NCBI GenBank assembly: GCA_947384055.1
Contig: CANDFO010000091.1
Location: forward strand, 1-7,380
DNA: 7,380 nt
Source of the DNA: an uncultured Flavonifractor sp.
GTDB taxonomy: Bacteria; Bacillota; Clostridia; Oscillospirales; Oscillospiraceae
Direction: 5' to 3'
Shown here: positions 1 through 5,367 of the stretch, in pieces
Numbering within the stretch: the stretch's first letter is position 1
Layout of the letters: every line of letters starts with the position of its first letter
Program-made: the position numbers and the translations under genes
The notes under the pieces: model-generated
Database searches by the model: none
What the model was told of the DNA's origin: nothing
What the model saw: the letters and a program-made list of their open reading frames with translations, nothing else

Positions 1-1009
1 CGTCCAGCCGGTAAAATTTTCGGAAGATATTGGCCAGCTCCCCCTCGGGAATCTCCAGTCCCTCGTTGCGGATGACCACCTGGGCCAGCTGCCCCGCCCT
101 CTGGGCGGTGATCTCCACCTGACCGCCGGGTATGCTGTAGCTGACGGCGTTGCGGAGCACGTTGTCGAAGACCCGGGCAAGCTTGTCCGGGTCGCCCAGC
201 ACCACCAAGTGGTGCTGGATTTCCACTCTGCACCGCAGCCCCTTCTCGGCGAAGAGGGGATAAAATTCGTCGGTGAGCTGCTCCAGCAGCATGGACAGCT
301 GGATGGGCTGGTGCTCCTCCGGCCCTCTGTCCAGGTCCATGCGGGTGATGTCGAAGAATTCCGCCAGCAGCTCCTCCAGCCGCCGGGCCTTGTCCAAGGC
401 CACTGCGGTGAATTTTGTCCGCTGCTCCGGGGTGAGGCCGGGGTCGTCCCGCAAAAGGGTCAGATAGCCCACCACGGAAGTCAGCGGGGTCTTTAAATCA
501 TGGGCCAGAAATGCCGTAAGGTCCTGCCGGCGCTGTTCGCTCTCCCGGGCGGCGGTCTCCCGCCGTTCCGCCTGGCGGCGGAGCTCCTCCAGGTCCTCCT
601 GAAAAAGGGCCAGCTCCCGGGGGAGTTCCACCGGGAGTTCGGGGGCCTCCATCACCTGCCGGATGGATTGGCGCACCTGTTCCAGCCACCGGAGAAACCG
701 CCCCGCGGCCAGGTAAAAGGACGCCAGCATCAGAACCAGCAGTCCGGCGGTCAGGAACTCCGGCTTGTTGTTGCGGATGTACAGCTGATAGGTTTCCAGA
801 GCCTCCTGCGCGGTCTGCCCGAAAAAAGTCTGGGCCCCCCACACAAAGCAGCGGGCAAAGGGGTCCTGAAACAGACCGTCAATGACTACCTCCAGCAGGA
901 AAAGCCCGGCCCCCGCCGCCGCCAGGGCGCCCAGCACCACCGTCAGCAGAAGTTTGATTTTCAGACGGGTGCAGCTCTGTTTCACGGGGTCCTTTTTATG
1001 GCTGGACAC
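1..1009 (-). CDS. VanS-type sensor histidine kinase (partial, C-terminus beyond left edge)
   Basis: Membrane sensor kinase that would autophosphorylate on histidine and pass the phosphate to a response regulator. The visible 336 codons have two membrane segments (about residues 20-39 and 85-103) around a short external loop of some 45 residues, then a charged linker, then the dimerisation/phosphoacceptor helix with FLAHDLKTPLTSVVGYL (His170). The ATP-binding domain has the N-box FDNVLRNAV (Asn283, Asn287) and ends at KFYRLD. The G2 glycine loop and C-terminus lie outside the window. The H-box wording is that of VanS-family kinases. The first ATP-loop motif reads NEG rather than DxG, as in some VanS proteins. 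The GTG start at 1009 is chosen for the purine-rich GGAGGGGAGG about 6 bases upstream. The upstream neighbour is rpmF, not a response regulator. The ligand is unknown, and a kinase of this type does not by itself imply vancomycin resistance. Confidence 0.9.
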   Translation of the reverse strand, partial: MSSHKKDPVKQSCTRLKIKLLLTVVLGALAAAGAGLFLLEVVIDGLFQDPFARCFVWGAQTFFGQTAQEALETYQLYIRNNKPEFLTAGLLVLMLASFYLAAGRFLRWLEQVRQSIRQVMEAPELPVELPRELALFQEDLEELRRQAERRETAARESEQRRQDLTAFLAHDLKTPLTSVVGYLTLLRDDPGLTPEQRTKFTAVALDKARRLEELLAEFFDITRMDLDRGPEEHQPIQLSMLLEQLTDEFYPLFAEKGLRCRVEIQHHLVVLGDPDKLARVFDNVLRNAVSYSIPGGQVEITAQRAGQLAQVVIRNEGLEIPEGELANIFRKFYRLD

Positions 1010-1032
1010 GGCGCTCCCTCCCCTCCGGCACA

Positions 1033-1049
1033 CCGGGCGGACAGCCCGG
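1033..1049 (-). other. GC-rich hairpin just upstream of the kinase ribosome binding site
   Basis: CCGGGC and GCCCGG form a 6-bp stem with a 5-base loop, between the rpmF terminator and the kinase Shine-Dalgarno sequence. It has no T-tract, so it is not an obvious terminator. It could fold in the leader of a readthrough mRNA, but no function is shown. I see no convincing -10/-35 pair on the minus strand in 1010-1072. Confidence 0.35.
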
Positions 1050-1071
1050 CGGCAGAACCGGTCGTTCTCTG

Positions 1072-1104
1072 AAAAGCAAAAAGAGGGGCATACCCCCTCT
1101 TTGC
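1072..1104 (-). terminator. Intrinsic terminator of yceD-rpmF
   Basis: Read on the minus strand, AAAGAGGGG (1102-1094) pairs with CCCCTCTTT (1088-1080) around a 5-base loop. The stem runs into TTTTTGCTTTT. A perfect 9-bp stem with a U-rich 3' side lies 13 bases after the rpmF stop, the standard form and place for a Rho-independent terminator. It separates rpmF from the kinase gene. Confidence 0.85.
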
Positions 1105-1116
1105 TCTCCGGGCTAT

Positions 1117-1302
1117 TTACTTCGCCTCGGCGGCGCCGAGCTCATGGCCGTTATAGGTCATGCAGTTCTTGCACATCCGGTGGGGCAGGCGGAACTCACC
1201 GCACTTGGGGCAGGTGGTGACGCCGGGTGTATCCAGCTTCCACACGGAGCTGCGGCGCTTGTTGCGGCGCTGCTTGGACACCTTGCTCTTGGGGACTGCC
1301 AT
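1117..1302 (-). CDS. rpmF: 50S ribosomal protein L32
   Basis: Structural protein of the large ribosomal subunit. The 61-residue product begins MAVPKSKVSKQRRNKRRS, the basic L32 N-terminus. It carries a complete zinc ribbon, Cys31-x2-Cys34 and Cys44-x2-Cys47, so it is the zinc-binding (C+) form rather than the cysteine-free paralogue some Firmicutes keep for zinc starvation. Length is normal for the family. The start is fixed by AAGGAGGTG (1309-1317) 6 bases before ATG. It follows yceD by 32 bases in the same direction, the conserved yceD-rpmF arrangement, and is followed by a strong terminator. Confidence 0.98.
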   Translation of the reverse strand: MAVPKSKVSKQRRNKRRSSVWKLDTPGVTTCPKCGEFRLPHRMCKNCMTYNGHELGAAEAK

Positions 1303-1334
1303 CTATGACACCTCCTTAGGTTCATGCACTCAGG

Positions 1335-1838
1335 CTATTTGCTCTCTTTATCCAACAGCTGCGCCAGGGCAGCAAAACGTGGATCGGGTTCCGGACCGCA
1401 GCCGCAGGGTCCCTGGTTCAGGTCCGCGCCGCAGCGGGCGCACAGGCCCCTGCAGTCCTCCGCGCACAGGTGTGTGGTGTCCATATCCAGAATGATGGCG
1501 GAGGCAAAGACCTCATCCAGGTCCGCCTCCCCATGGTCCAGCAGGACAATCTCGTCGTTCTCCCCGTCCTCCAGCTCCTCCGCCAAAAGACACTCCACCG
1601 GAACCCGCAGTTCCCGGCGGAAGGGCTTCAGGCAGCGGTCGCACCGCAGGTCCAGCGTGGACACCGCCTCGCCGGAGAGGACCAGGGCGTCCGCCCGGTT
1701 GCGCACCTGGCCGGACACCTGAACCGGCTCTTGGAAAGGCCGGACGCCATAAAAATCCAGCCCGGACAGATCCAGCTGGAAAGCGAAAGGCACCGACGCG
1801 CCGGGCACATGGAGAATGGGTCGCAGGTCAAGCCGCAT
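1335..1838 (-). CDS. yceD: YceD / DUF177 family protein (23S rRNA accumulation)
   Basis: YceD (DUF177) proteins are encoded next to rpmF across bacteria and are linked to 23S rRNA accumulation and ribosome assembly; the mechanism is not settled. The product is 167 residues from the preferred start, a usual length. It has the family CxxC pair (RCDRC, Cys66/Cys69), a long acidic middle, and a C-terminal cysteine cluster LCAEDCRGLCARCGADLN followed by GPCGC (Cys125-Cys147). That cluster is the typical Firmicutes ending and probably binds a metal. An in-frame GTG four codons upstream (1850) would also open the frame. I prefer the ATG at 1838 because the GAGGTG Shine-Dalgarno (1843-1848) lies within the longer version. 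It is first gene of the yceD-rpmF operon. Confidence 0.93.
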   Translation of the reverse strand: MRLDLRPILHVPGASVPFAFQLDLSGLDFYGVRPFQEPVQVSGQVRNRADALVLSGEAVSTLDLRCDRCLKPFRRELRVPVECLLAEELEDGENDEIVLLDHGEADLDEVFASAIILDMDTTHLCAEDCRGLCARCGADLNQGPCGCGPEPDPRFAALAQLLDKESK

Positions 1839-1842
1839 AGCA

Positions 1843-1848
1843 CACCTC
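1843..1848 (-). promoter_or_regulatory. Ribosome binding site that sets the yceD start
   Basis: GAGGTG followed by TGCT and ATG at 1838. It overlaps the alternative GTG start at 1850-1848, so only the ATG is properly placed for initiation. Confidence 0.75.
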
Positions 1849-1867
1849 ACACAATGGTACAGCGGAC

Positions 1868-1896
1868 ATTATACCCAAAATTCCGGGGGTTGTCAA
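1868..1896 (-). promoter_or_regulatory. Perfect-consensus sigma-A promoter for yceD-rpmF
   Basis: On the minus strand TTGACA (1896-1891), a 17-base spacer, then TATAAT (1873-1868). All 12 hexamer bases match consensus at optimal spacing. Transcription should start near 1861, giving a leader of only about 20-25 bases before the yceD ATG. Such strength suits a ribosomal-protein operon. Confidence 0.9.
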
Positions 1897-1954
1897 ATAC
1901 TTTTTCCGCGTTTCCCCCGTTTTTTCCGCACCTCTTTTCTCCTTCTGCCATCTG

Positions 1955-1963
1955 TGATATACT
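1955..1963 (+). promoter_or_regulatory. Candidate extended -10 promoter for the pseudouridine synthase gene
   Basis: TGATATACT combines a TGn extension with a -10 hexamer matching TATAAT at five of six positions. The corresponding -35 (1935-1940, TTTTCT) is weak. The start would be near 1970, with a leader of about 40 bases. It lies back-to-back with the yceD promoter, roughly 60 bases away. Confidence 0.5.
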
Positions 1964-2010
1964 TTAAGTAAAATCCGGCAGCCAAACCGCCCCAAAGGAG
2001 AGCGCGCCCT

Positions 2011-3000
2011 ATGAAAGAATTTTCTATCGGCAGGAACGACGCCGGCCAGCGCCTGGACCGCTGGCTGGCCAAAACCCTCCCCCTGCTCCCCGCGCCCCTG
2101 GCGCAGAAATATATCCGCCTGAAACGGGTTAAGGTCAACGGCCGGGGCTCCCGGCGGGACATCCGGCTGGCGGAGGGGGACCTGATACAGCTGTATATCA
2201 ACGACGAATTTTTTGAAGCGCCCCGGGAGGACAACGGGTTTCTGGCGGTGTTCCGGCCCAGGCTGGACATTGTGTACGAGGACGAAAACCTGATGCTTCT
2301 GAATAAGCGGCCCGGCCTGCTGTGCCACCCGGACGCACGGGAAAAGGTCAACACCCTGATTACCCATATCCAGGCGTACCTCTACCAGAAAAAGGAGTGG
2401 AATCCCAGGGATGAGCACTCCTTTGTTCCCGCCCTGTGCAACCGCATTGACCGGAATACCGGAGGGCTTGTCATTGCGGCCAAAAATGCCGGAGCTCTGC
2501 GGGTCATCAACCAGAAAATTCGTGACCGGGAGCTGGAAAAGTACTATCTGGCCGTTATCCACGGCCAGATGTCTCCGCCCTCCGGCCGGCTGGAGGGATT
2601 TCTCCTGAAGGACGAGGAGCAGGCCCAGGTGAAAGTATATCACCGGCCCGTCCCCGGCGGGCGGAGCGCCGCCACGGTCTATCGGACGCTCCGGCGCCGG
2701 GGTGGGCTTTCCCTGGTGGAGTGCCGGCTTATCACCGGCCGCACCCATCAGATCCGCGCCCAGTTTGCCGACGCGGGCCACCCCCTGCTGGGGGACGGCA
2801 AATACGGCCGGGAGAAAGACAACCGGCGGTACGGCCGCAGCTTTCAGGCCCTGTATTCCTACAAACTGGTTTTTGCCTTCTCCACTGACGGAGATATACT
2901 GGAGTATCTGAATGGAAAGACCTTTACGGCGGGGCAGGTGGATTTTGTGGACGAGTATTTTCCGCCGGAGGAGCAGACCGCCGCCGGGCCGGAATTTTGA
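2011..3000 (+). CDS. RluA-family 23S rRNA-type pseudouridine synthase
   Basis: Converts specific uridines in structured RNA, most likely 23S rRNA, to pseudouridine. The 329-residue product has an N-terminal S4 RNA-binding domain (about residues 12-70; GQRLDRWLAK, then VKVNGR and LAEGDLIQLY). The catalytic domain runs from about residue 85 and starts IVYEDENLMLLNKRPGLLCH. The catalytic motif is NRIDRNTGGLVIAAK, with Asp147 as the nucleophile. Downstream are GRTHQIRAQFADAGHPLLGD (about residues 243-262) and the family's usual KYG. The layout matches the RluC/RluD group; which uridines are modified cannot be read from sequence. AAAGGAG at 1994-2000 precedes the ATG by 10 bases. It is divergent from yceD. 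No terminator is seen after the stop. Confidence 0.93.
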   Translation: MKEFSIGRNDAGQRLDRWLAKTLPLLPAPLAQKYIRLKRVKVNGRGSRRDIRLAEGDLIQLYINDEFFEAPREDNGFLAVFRPRLDIVYEDENLMLLNKRPGLLCHPDAREKVNTLITHIQAYLYQKKEWNPRDEHSFVPALCNRIDRNTGGLVIAAKNAGALRVINQKIRDRELEKYYLAVIHGQMSPPSGRLEGFLLKDEEQAQVKVYHRPVPGGRSAATVYRTLRRRGGLSLVECRLITGRTHQIRAQFADAGHPLLGDGKYGREKDNRRYGRSFQALYSYKLVFAFSTDGDILEYLNGKTFTAGQVDFVDEYFPPEEQTAAGPEF

Positions 3001-3019
3001 AGGTTTTGGTATCTTGCCC

Positions 3020-3047
3020 TTGCCTTTCGACTATAATGAGGTATAAT
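3020..3047 (+). promoter_or_regulatory. Promoter for the Nim-like gene and probably murC
   Basis: TTGCCT (3020-3025), a 16-base spacer, then TATAAT (3042-3047). A second perfect TATAAT lies 10 bases upstream (3032-3037) but has no good -35 at normal spacing. Start would be near 3054, leaving a leader of about 97 bases before the ATG at 3151. No riboswitch fold is recognised in it. Confidence 0.65.
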
Positions 3048-3150
3048 AGCCCTGCGCCTCAGCGTATGTTCCGCATTTGAGCGGGGCACGTCCCAGATAT
3101 GGAGCGGGCGCTTGCACACAAAAGACACGAAAGAGAGAGGGAGGACTTCT

Positions 3151-3681
3151 ATGTTCCGAGAGATGCGCCGGGGAAAGCAGGCGCTGTCCCGGCAGGAGAT
3201 AACCGCGATTTTGGAGATGGGCACCTCCGGTGTGCTGGCGGTGGACGGGGACGAAGGCTACCCCTACGCGGTGCCCCTGAGCTATGCGTACCATGGCGGC
3301 AGGCTCTATTTTCACTGTGCCAAGGCGGGCCACAAGCTGGATGCCATCGCCCGGAACCCTAAGGCATCCTTCTGCGTTATCGGCCAGGACCGGGTGGTTC
3401 CGGCGGAGTACACCAGCTATTACCGCAGCGTTATCGCCTTCGGCCATGTCCGCGTTCTGGAGGACGAGGCGGAGAAACGCCGGGCCATTCAGATTTTATC
3501 CGACCGCTACGCCCCGTTGGAGACCGCTCGGCGGCGGGATTCTGTCATTGACAGAGAGTACCCGTCCCTGTGCATGCTGGAGATGACCATTGACCACGCA
3601 ACCGGCAAGGAAGCCATTGAGCTGGTACGGAGTCGTTTCGAGCCCTCTCCCTGCGCGGCTCAGGAGAAAGTCAGATCATAA
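3151..3681 (+). CDS. Pyridoxamine 5'-phosphate oxidase-fold (Nim-like) flavin-binding protein
   Basis: Small split-barrel flavoprotein of the family that includes 5-nitroimidazole reductases (Nim) and many uncharacterised FMN- or heme-binding proteins. From the ATG at 3151 the product has 176 residues, normal for the group. Visible marks are the N-terminal MFREMRRGKQALSRQEI, the barrel strand GVLAVDGDEGYPYAVPLSYA (residues 27-46), then LYFHCAKAGHKLDAIARNP and ASFCVIG, and the conserved stretch around YTSYYRSVIAFG. The longer frame opens at a TTG at 3112 without a ribosome site. I choose 3151 because GGGAGGA (3139-3145) is 5 bases upstream. It ends 20 bases before murC, so the two are probably co-transcribed. 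Substrate and cofactor are not determinable here; the Nim resemblance alone does not show drug resistance. Confidence 0.85.
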   Translation: MFREMRRGKQALSRQEITAILEMGTSGVLAVDGDEGYPYAVPLSYAYHGGRLYFHCAKAGHKLDAIARNPKASFCVIGQDRVVPAEYTSYYRSVIAFGHVRVLEDEAEKRRAIQILSDRYAPLETARRRDSVIDREYPSLCMLEMTIDHATGKEAIELVRSRFEPSPCAAQEKVRS

Positions 3682-3701
3682 GGAAAAGAGGTTTCTCCCC
3701 T

Positions 3702-5072
3702 ATGGAGACTGTCAATATCCGAGATTACATTGCGCCCGGACGCCGGGCTCATCTGGTGGGCATCGGCGGAGTGTCCATGTCCCCCCTGGCGGAGGTTCTC
3801 CACGGCATGGGGATGGAGATCTCCGGCTCCGATATGCACGAGAGCGCCGCTGTGGAGCATCTCCGGACCCTGGGCATTCCGGTATCCGTGGGCCACCGGG
3901 CGGAGAACCTGCAAAAGGCAGAGCTGGTCATCCGCACCGCCGCCGTCCACGATGAAAATCCTGAAATCGCCGGGGCCCGGGCCCGGAATATTCCGGTGTT
4001 CGAGCGGGCCCAGGCCTGGGGCGCGCTGATGCGGTCCTATCCCAACGCCCTGTGTATCGCGGGAACCCATGGAAAGACCACTACCACCTCCATGTGTACC
4101 CACATCGCCATGGCCGCCGGACGGGACCCCACGGTGATGATCGGCGGCACCCTGCCTCTGCTGGGTGCGGGCCACCGGGTGGGCCGGGGAGATACCATCA
4201 TTCTGGAGAGCTGCGAATACTGCAACTCCTTCCTATCCTTTTACCCCACGGTGGCGGTGATTTTAAATATTGAGGCCGACCATCTGGATTTCTTTCAAGA
4301 CCTGGCCGATGTGGAGCGCTCCTTCCGGGCCTTTGCGGAGCGGGTGCCGGAGACGGGGCTGGTGATCGCCAACCGGGACGACCCCAATACCATGGAGACC
4401 TTGGATGGTCAGACCAGGCCTATGCTGACCTTTGGTCTGGAGGAGGGGGACGTTCACGGGGCCGCCCTGACCTGGGACCACGGACTGCCTACCTTTGATA
4501 TTTTGTACCGGGAAGAGCTGTTTACCCGCGTAACTCTCCACGTTCCGGGGGAACACAATGTACGCAACGCCCTGGCCGCCGCCGCCGCCGCCATTGCCCT
4601 GAACATCCCCGCCCGGGCGGTGGCCGAGGGACTGAATGCTTTTCGGGGTGCTGGCCGCCGGTTTGAGCACAAGGGGGAATACCGCGGAGCGCAGGTCTAC
4701 GACGATTATGCCCACCACCCCGGCGAGCTGAAGGCGCTGCTGGCCGCCGCCCGGCCTCTGGGATACCGGCGGATTATCTGCGCGTTCCAGCCCCACACCT
4801 ATTCCCGGACAGAGGCCCTGTTTGACGACTTTGTCCAGGTGCTCCGCCTGCCGGATGTGACCCTGCTGGCGGAGATCTTTGCCGCCCGGGAAACCAACGA
4901 GCATGGTACGACCTCCCGAACCCTGGCGGAGCAGATTCCCGGCAGCCGCTATTTCCCTACGCTGGAGGAGCTGACGGAGTATCTGCGGGAGACCGCCCGG
5001 CCCGGCGACCTGATTCTCACCGTGGGCGCCGGGGATATCTATACTGTGGGGGAGGCCCTAGTGAAGGGCTGA
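3702..5072 (+). CDS. murC: UDP-N-acetylmuramate--L-alanine ligase
   Basis: Cytoplasmic ATP-dependent ligase adding L-alanine to UDP-MurNAc, the first amino acid of the peptidoglycan stem peptide. The 456-residue product has all three Mur-ligase domains. The N-terminal Rossmann domain starts HLVGIGGVSMSPLAEVL. The central ATPase has the P-loop GTHGKTTTT (121-129, Lys125), ESCEYCNSFLSFYP (169-182) and NIEADHLDFF (from 189). The C-terminal domain, from about residue 319, has RRFEHKG, DDYAHHPGE (334-342) and FQPHTYSRT. The acidic-Cys-Glu-Tyr variant of the central motif resembles that of B. subtilis MurC, so it is not unusual. The ribosome site is modest: AAGAGG (3686-3691), 10 bases from ATG. 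It is convergent with mreB and isolated from any division/cell-wall cluster here. Confidence 0.97.
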   Translation: METVNIRDYIAPGRRAHLVGIGGVSMSPLAEVLHGMGMEISGSDMHESAAVEHLRTLGIPVSVGHRAENLQKAELVIRTAAVHDENPEIAGARARNIPVFERAQAWGALMRSYPNALCIAGTHGKTTTTSMCTHIAMAAGRDPTVMIGGTLPLLGAGHRVGRGDTIILESCEYCNSFLSFYPTVAVILNIEADHLDFFQDLADVERSFRAFAERVPETGLVIANRDDPNTMETLDGQTRPMLTFGLEEGDVHGAALTWDHGLPTFDILYREELFTRVTLHVPGEHNVRNALAAAAAAIALNIPARAVAEGLNAFRGAGRRFEHKGEYRGAQVYDDYAHHPGELKALLAAARPLGYRRIICAFQPHTYSRTEALFDDFVQVLRLPDVTLLAEIFAARETNEHGTTSRTLAEQIPGSRYFPTLEELTEYLRETARPGDLILTVGAGDIYTVGEALVKG

Positions 5073-5090
5073 CGTGCCGCAGCCGCAAAA

Positions 5091-5122
5091 CAAGCGCCCG
5101 CCTTACAAAAGGCGGGCGCTTG
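5091..5122. repeat. Palindrome copy 1 (14-bp stem, ACAA loop)
   Basis: CAAGCGCCCGCCTT pairs with AAGGCGGGCGCTTG around the loop ACAA (5105-5108). The inner 30 bases (5092-5121) recur exactly at 5326-5355. On the plus strand no T-run follows; on the minus strand it is followed by GTTTTGCGG-like sequence, so it could weakly terminate minus-strand readthrough from mreB. Confidence 0.85.
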
Positions 5123-5126
5123 AGCC

Positions 5127-5157
5127 TGTCGAAAAAGGCCAGAGGCCTTTTTCGACA
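5127..5157. terminator. Bidirectional intrinsic terminator-like hairpin
   Basis: TGTCGAAAAAGGCC pairs perfectly with GGCCTTTTTCGACA (14 bp) around the triloop AGA. The core AAAAAGGCC-AGA-GGCCTTTTT places A5 before and T5 after a GC stem on both strands, the form of a bidirectional Rho-independent terminator. It is well placed for murC on the plus strand and for mreB readthrough on the minus strand. Confidence 0.65.
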
Positions 5158-5166
5158 AAAGGGATG

Positions 5167-5206
5167 CGGCCTGCCACGCGCACCCTTCGGGCACACTTGC
5201 AGGCCG
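5167..5206. other. Stem-loop 3 of the hairpin array
   Basis: CGGCCTGC (5167-5174) pairs with GCAGGCCG (5199-5206), 8 bp. The 24-base apical region contains a smaller CCC-TTC-GGG hairpin. Confidence 0.6.
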
Positions 5207-5212
5207 AGATGT

Positions 5213-5245
5213 GTCATTTTCGAGGCACACGTCCCCGAAAATGAC
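5213..5245. other. Stem-loop 4 of the hairpin array
   Basis: GTCATTTTCG (5213-5222) pairs with CGAAAATGAC (5236-5245), a perfect 10-bp stem. The 13-base apical part allows two further G-C pairs. The loop's ACAC could also pair with GTGT at 5211-5214, giving an alternative fold. Confidence 0.6.
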
Positions 5246-5259
5246 CGATTTTAGCTTTA

Positions 5260-5283
5260 TTTTGCCGCCCTCGGGCGGCAAAA
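5260..5283. other. Stem-loop 5 of the hairpin array
   Basis: TTTTGCCGCC (5260-5269) pairs with GGCGGCAAAA (5274-5283) around CTCG. It is a perfect 10-bp stem with T's before and A's after it on both strands, the opposite of a terminator, which argues that the array is not simply stacked terminators. Confidence 0.6.
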
Positions 5284-5294
5284 CTCTGCGAGGC

Positions 5295-5315
5295 TTTCCC
5301 GTTGGGGAAATTTTT
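5295..5315 (+). terminator. Weak terminator-like hairpin (stem-loop 6)
   Basis: TTTCCC (5295-5300) pairs with GGGAAA (5305-5310) around GTTG and is followed at once by TTTTT (5311-5315). The 6-bp stem is short, so termination of plus-strand RNA is possible but weak. Confidence 0.35.
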
Positions 5316-5324
5316 CGACAGACT

Positions 5325-5356
5325 GAAGCGCCCGCCTTACAAAAGGCGGGCGCTTC
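5325..5356. repeat. Palindrome copy 2 (14-bp stem, ACAA loop)
   Basis: GAAGCGCCCGCCTT pairs with AAGGCGGGCGCTTC around ACAA (5339-5342). It starts 11 bases beyond the mreB stop. No T-run follows on the minus strand, so it is not a canonical mreB terminator. The loop has the same orientation as copy 1, although the sequence beside the two copies is inverted. Confidence 0.85.
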
Positions 5357-5367
5357 GCTGATTCGGG

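Larger units (their letters stand above)
5091..5356. repeat. 266-bp hairpin-array element with 46-bp imperfect inverted ends
   Basis: This fills nearly all of the 295-base spacer between the convergent murC and mreB stops, 18 and 11 bases from them. Seven consecutive stem-loops can be drawn without overlap. The outer 46 bases (5091-5136 and 5311-5356) are inverted repeats matching at 39 of 46 positions by hand alignment. The mismatches are two single bases, the 4-base loop of the embedded palindrome and the last base. No coding sequence, transposase or flanking target duplication is visible. It could be a MITE- or BIME-like dispersed repeat, a structured RNA, or a composite terminator block. 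I do not recognise it as a named family. Confidence 0.75.

Noticed and set aside
1010..1072. Promoter for the histidine kinase
   Set aside because: No minus-strand -10 hexamer with an acceptable -35 could be found in this stretch by eye.
2440..2470. NRIDRNTGG in place of the textbook HRLDxxTSG in the pseudouridine synthase
   Set aside because: The catalytic Asp and surrounding motif are intact, and Asn/Ile variants at these places are, to my knowledge, common in clostridial RluA-family enzymes.
1828..2781. Long minus-strand open frame opposite the pseudouridine synthase gene
   Set aside because: It is antisense to a gene with clear S4 and catalytic motifs, has no recognisable domain and no ribosome site. 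Long antisense frames are common in GC-rich genes.
3730..4029. Second-frame open reading frames inside murC
   Set aside because: They are out of frame with the well-conserved MurC product, with no independent start signal.
4206..4247. Cysteine-containing central motif of MurC (ESCEYCNSFLSFYP) as an oddity
   Set aside because: From memory, B. subtilis MurC has a very similar ACEY-type motif, so this is a normal Firmicutes variant.
5091..5356. CRISPR array
   Set aside because: The palindromes are only two copies 234 bases apart with unrelated hairpins between them; there is no regular repeat-spacer pattern and no cas gene.
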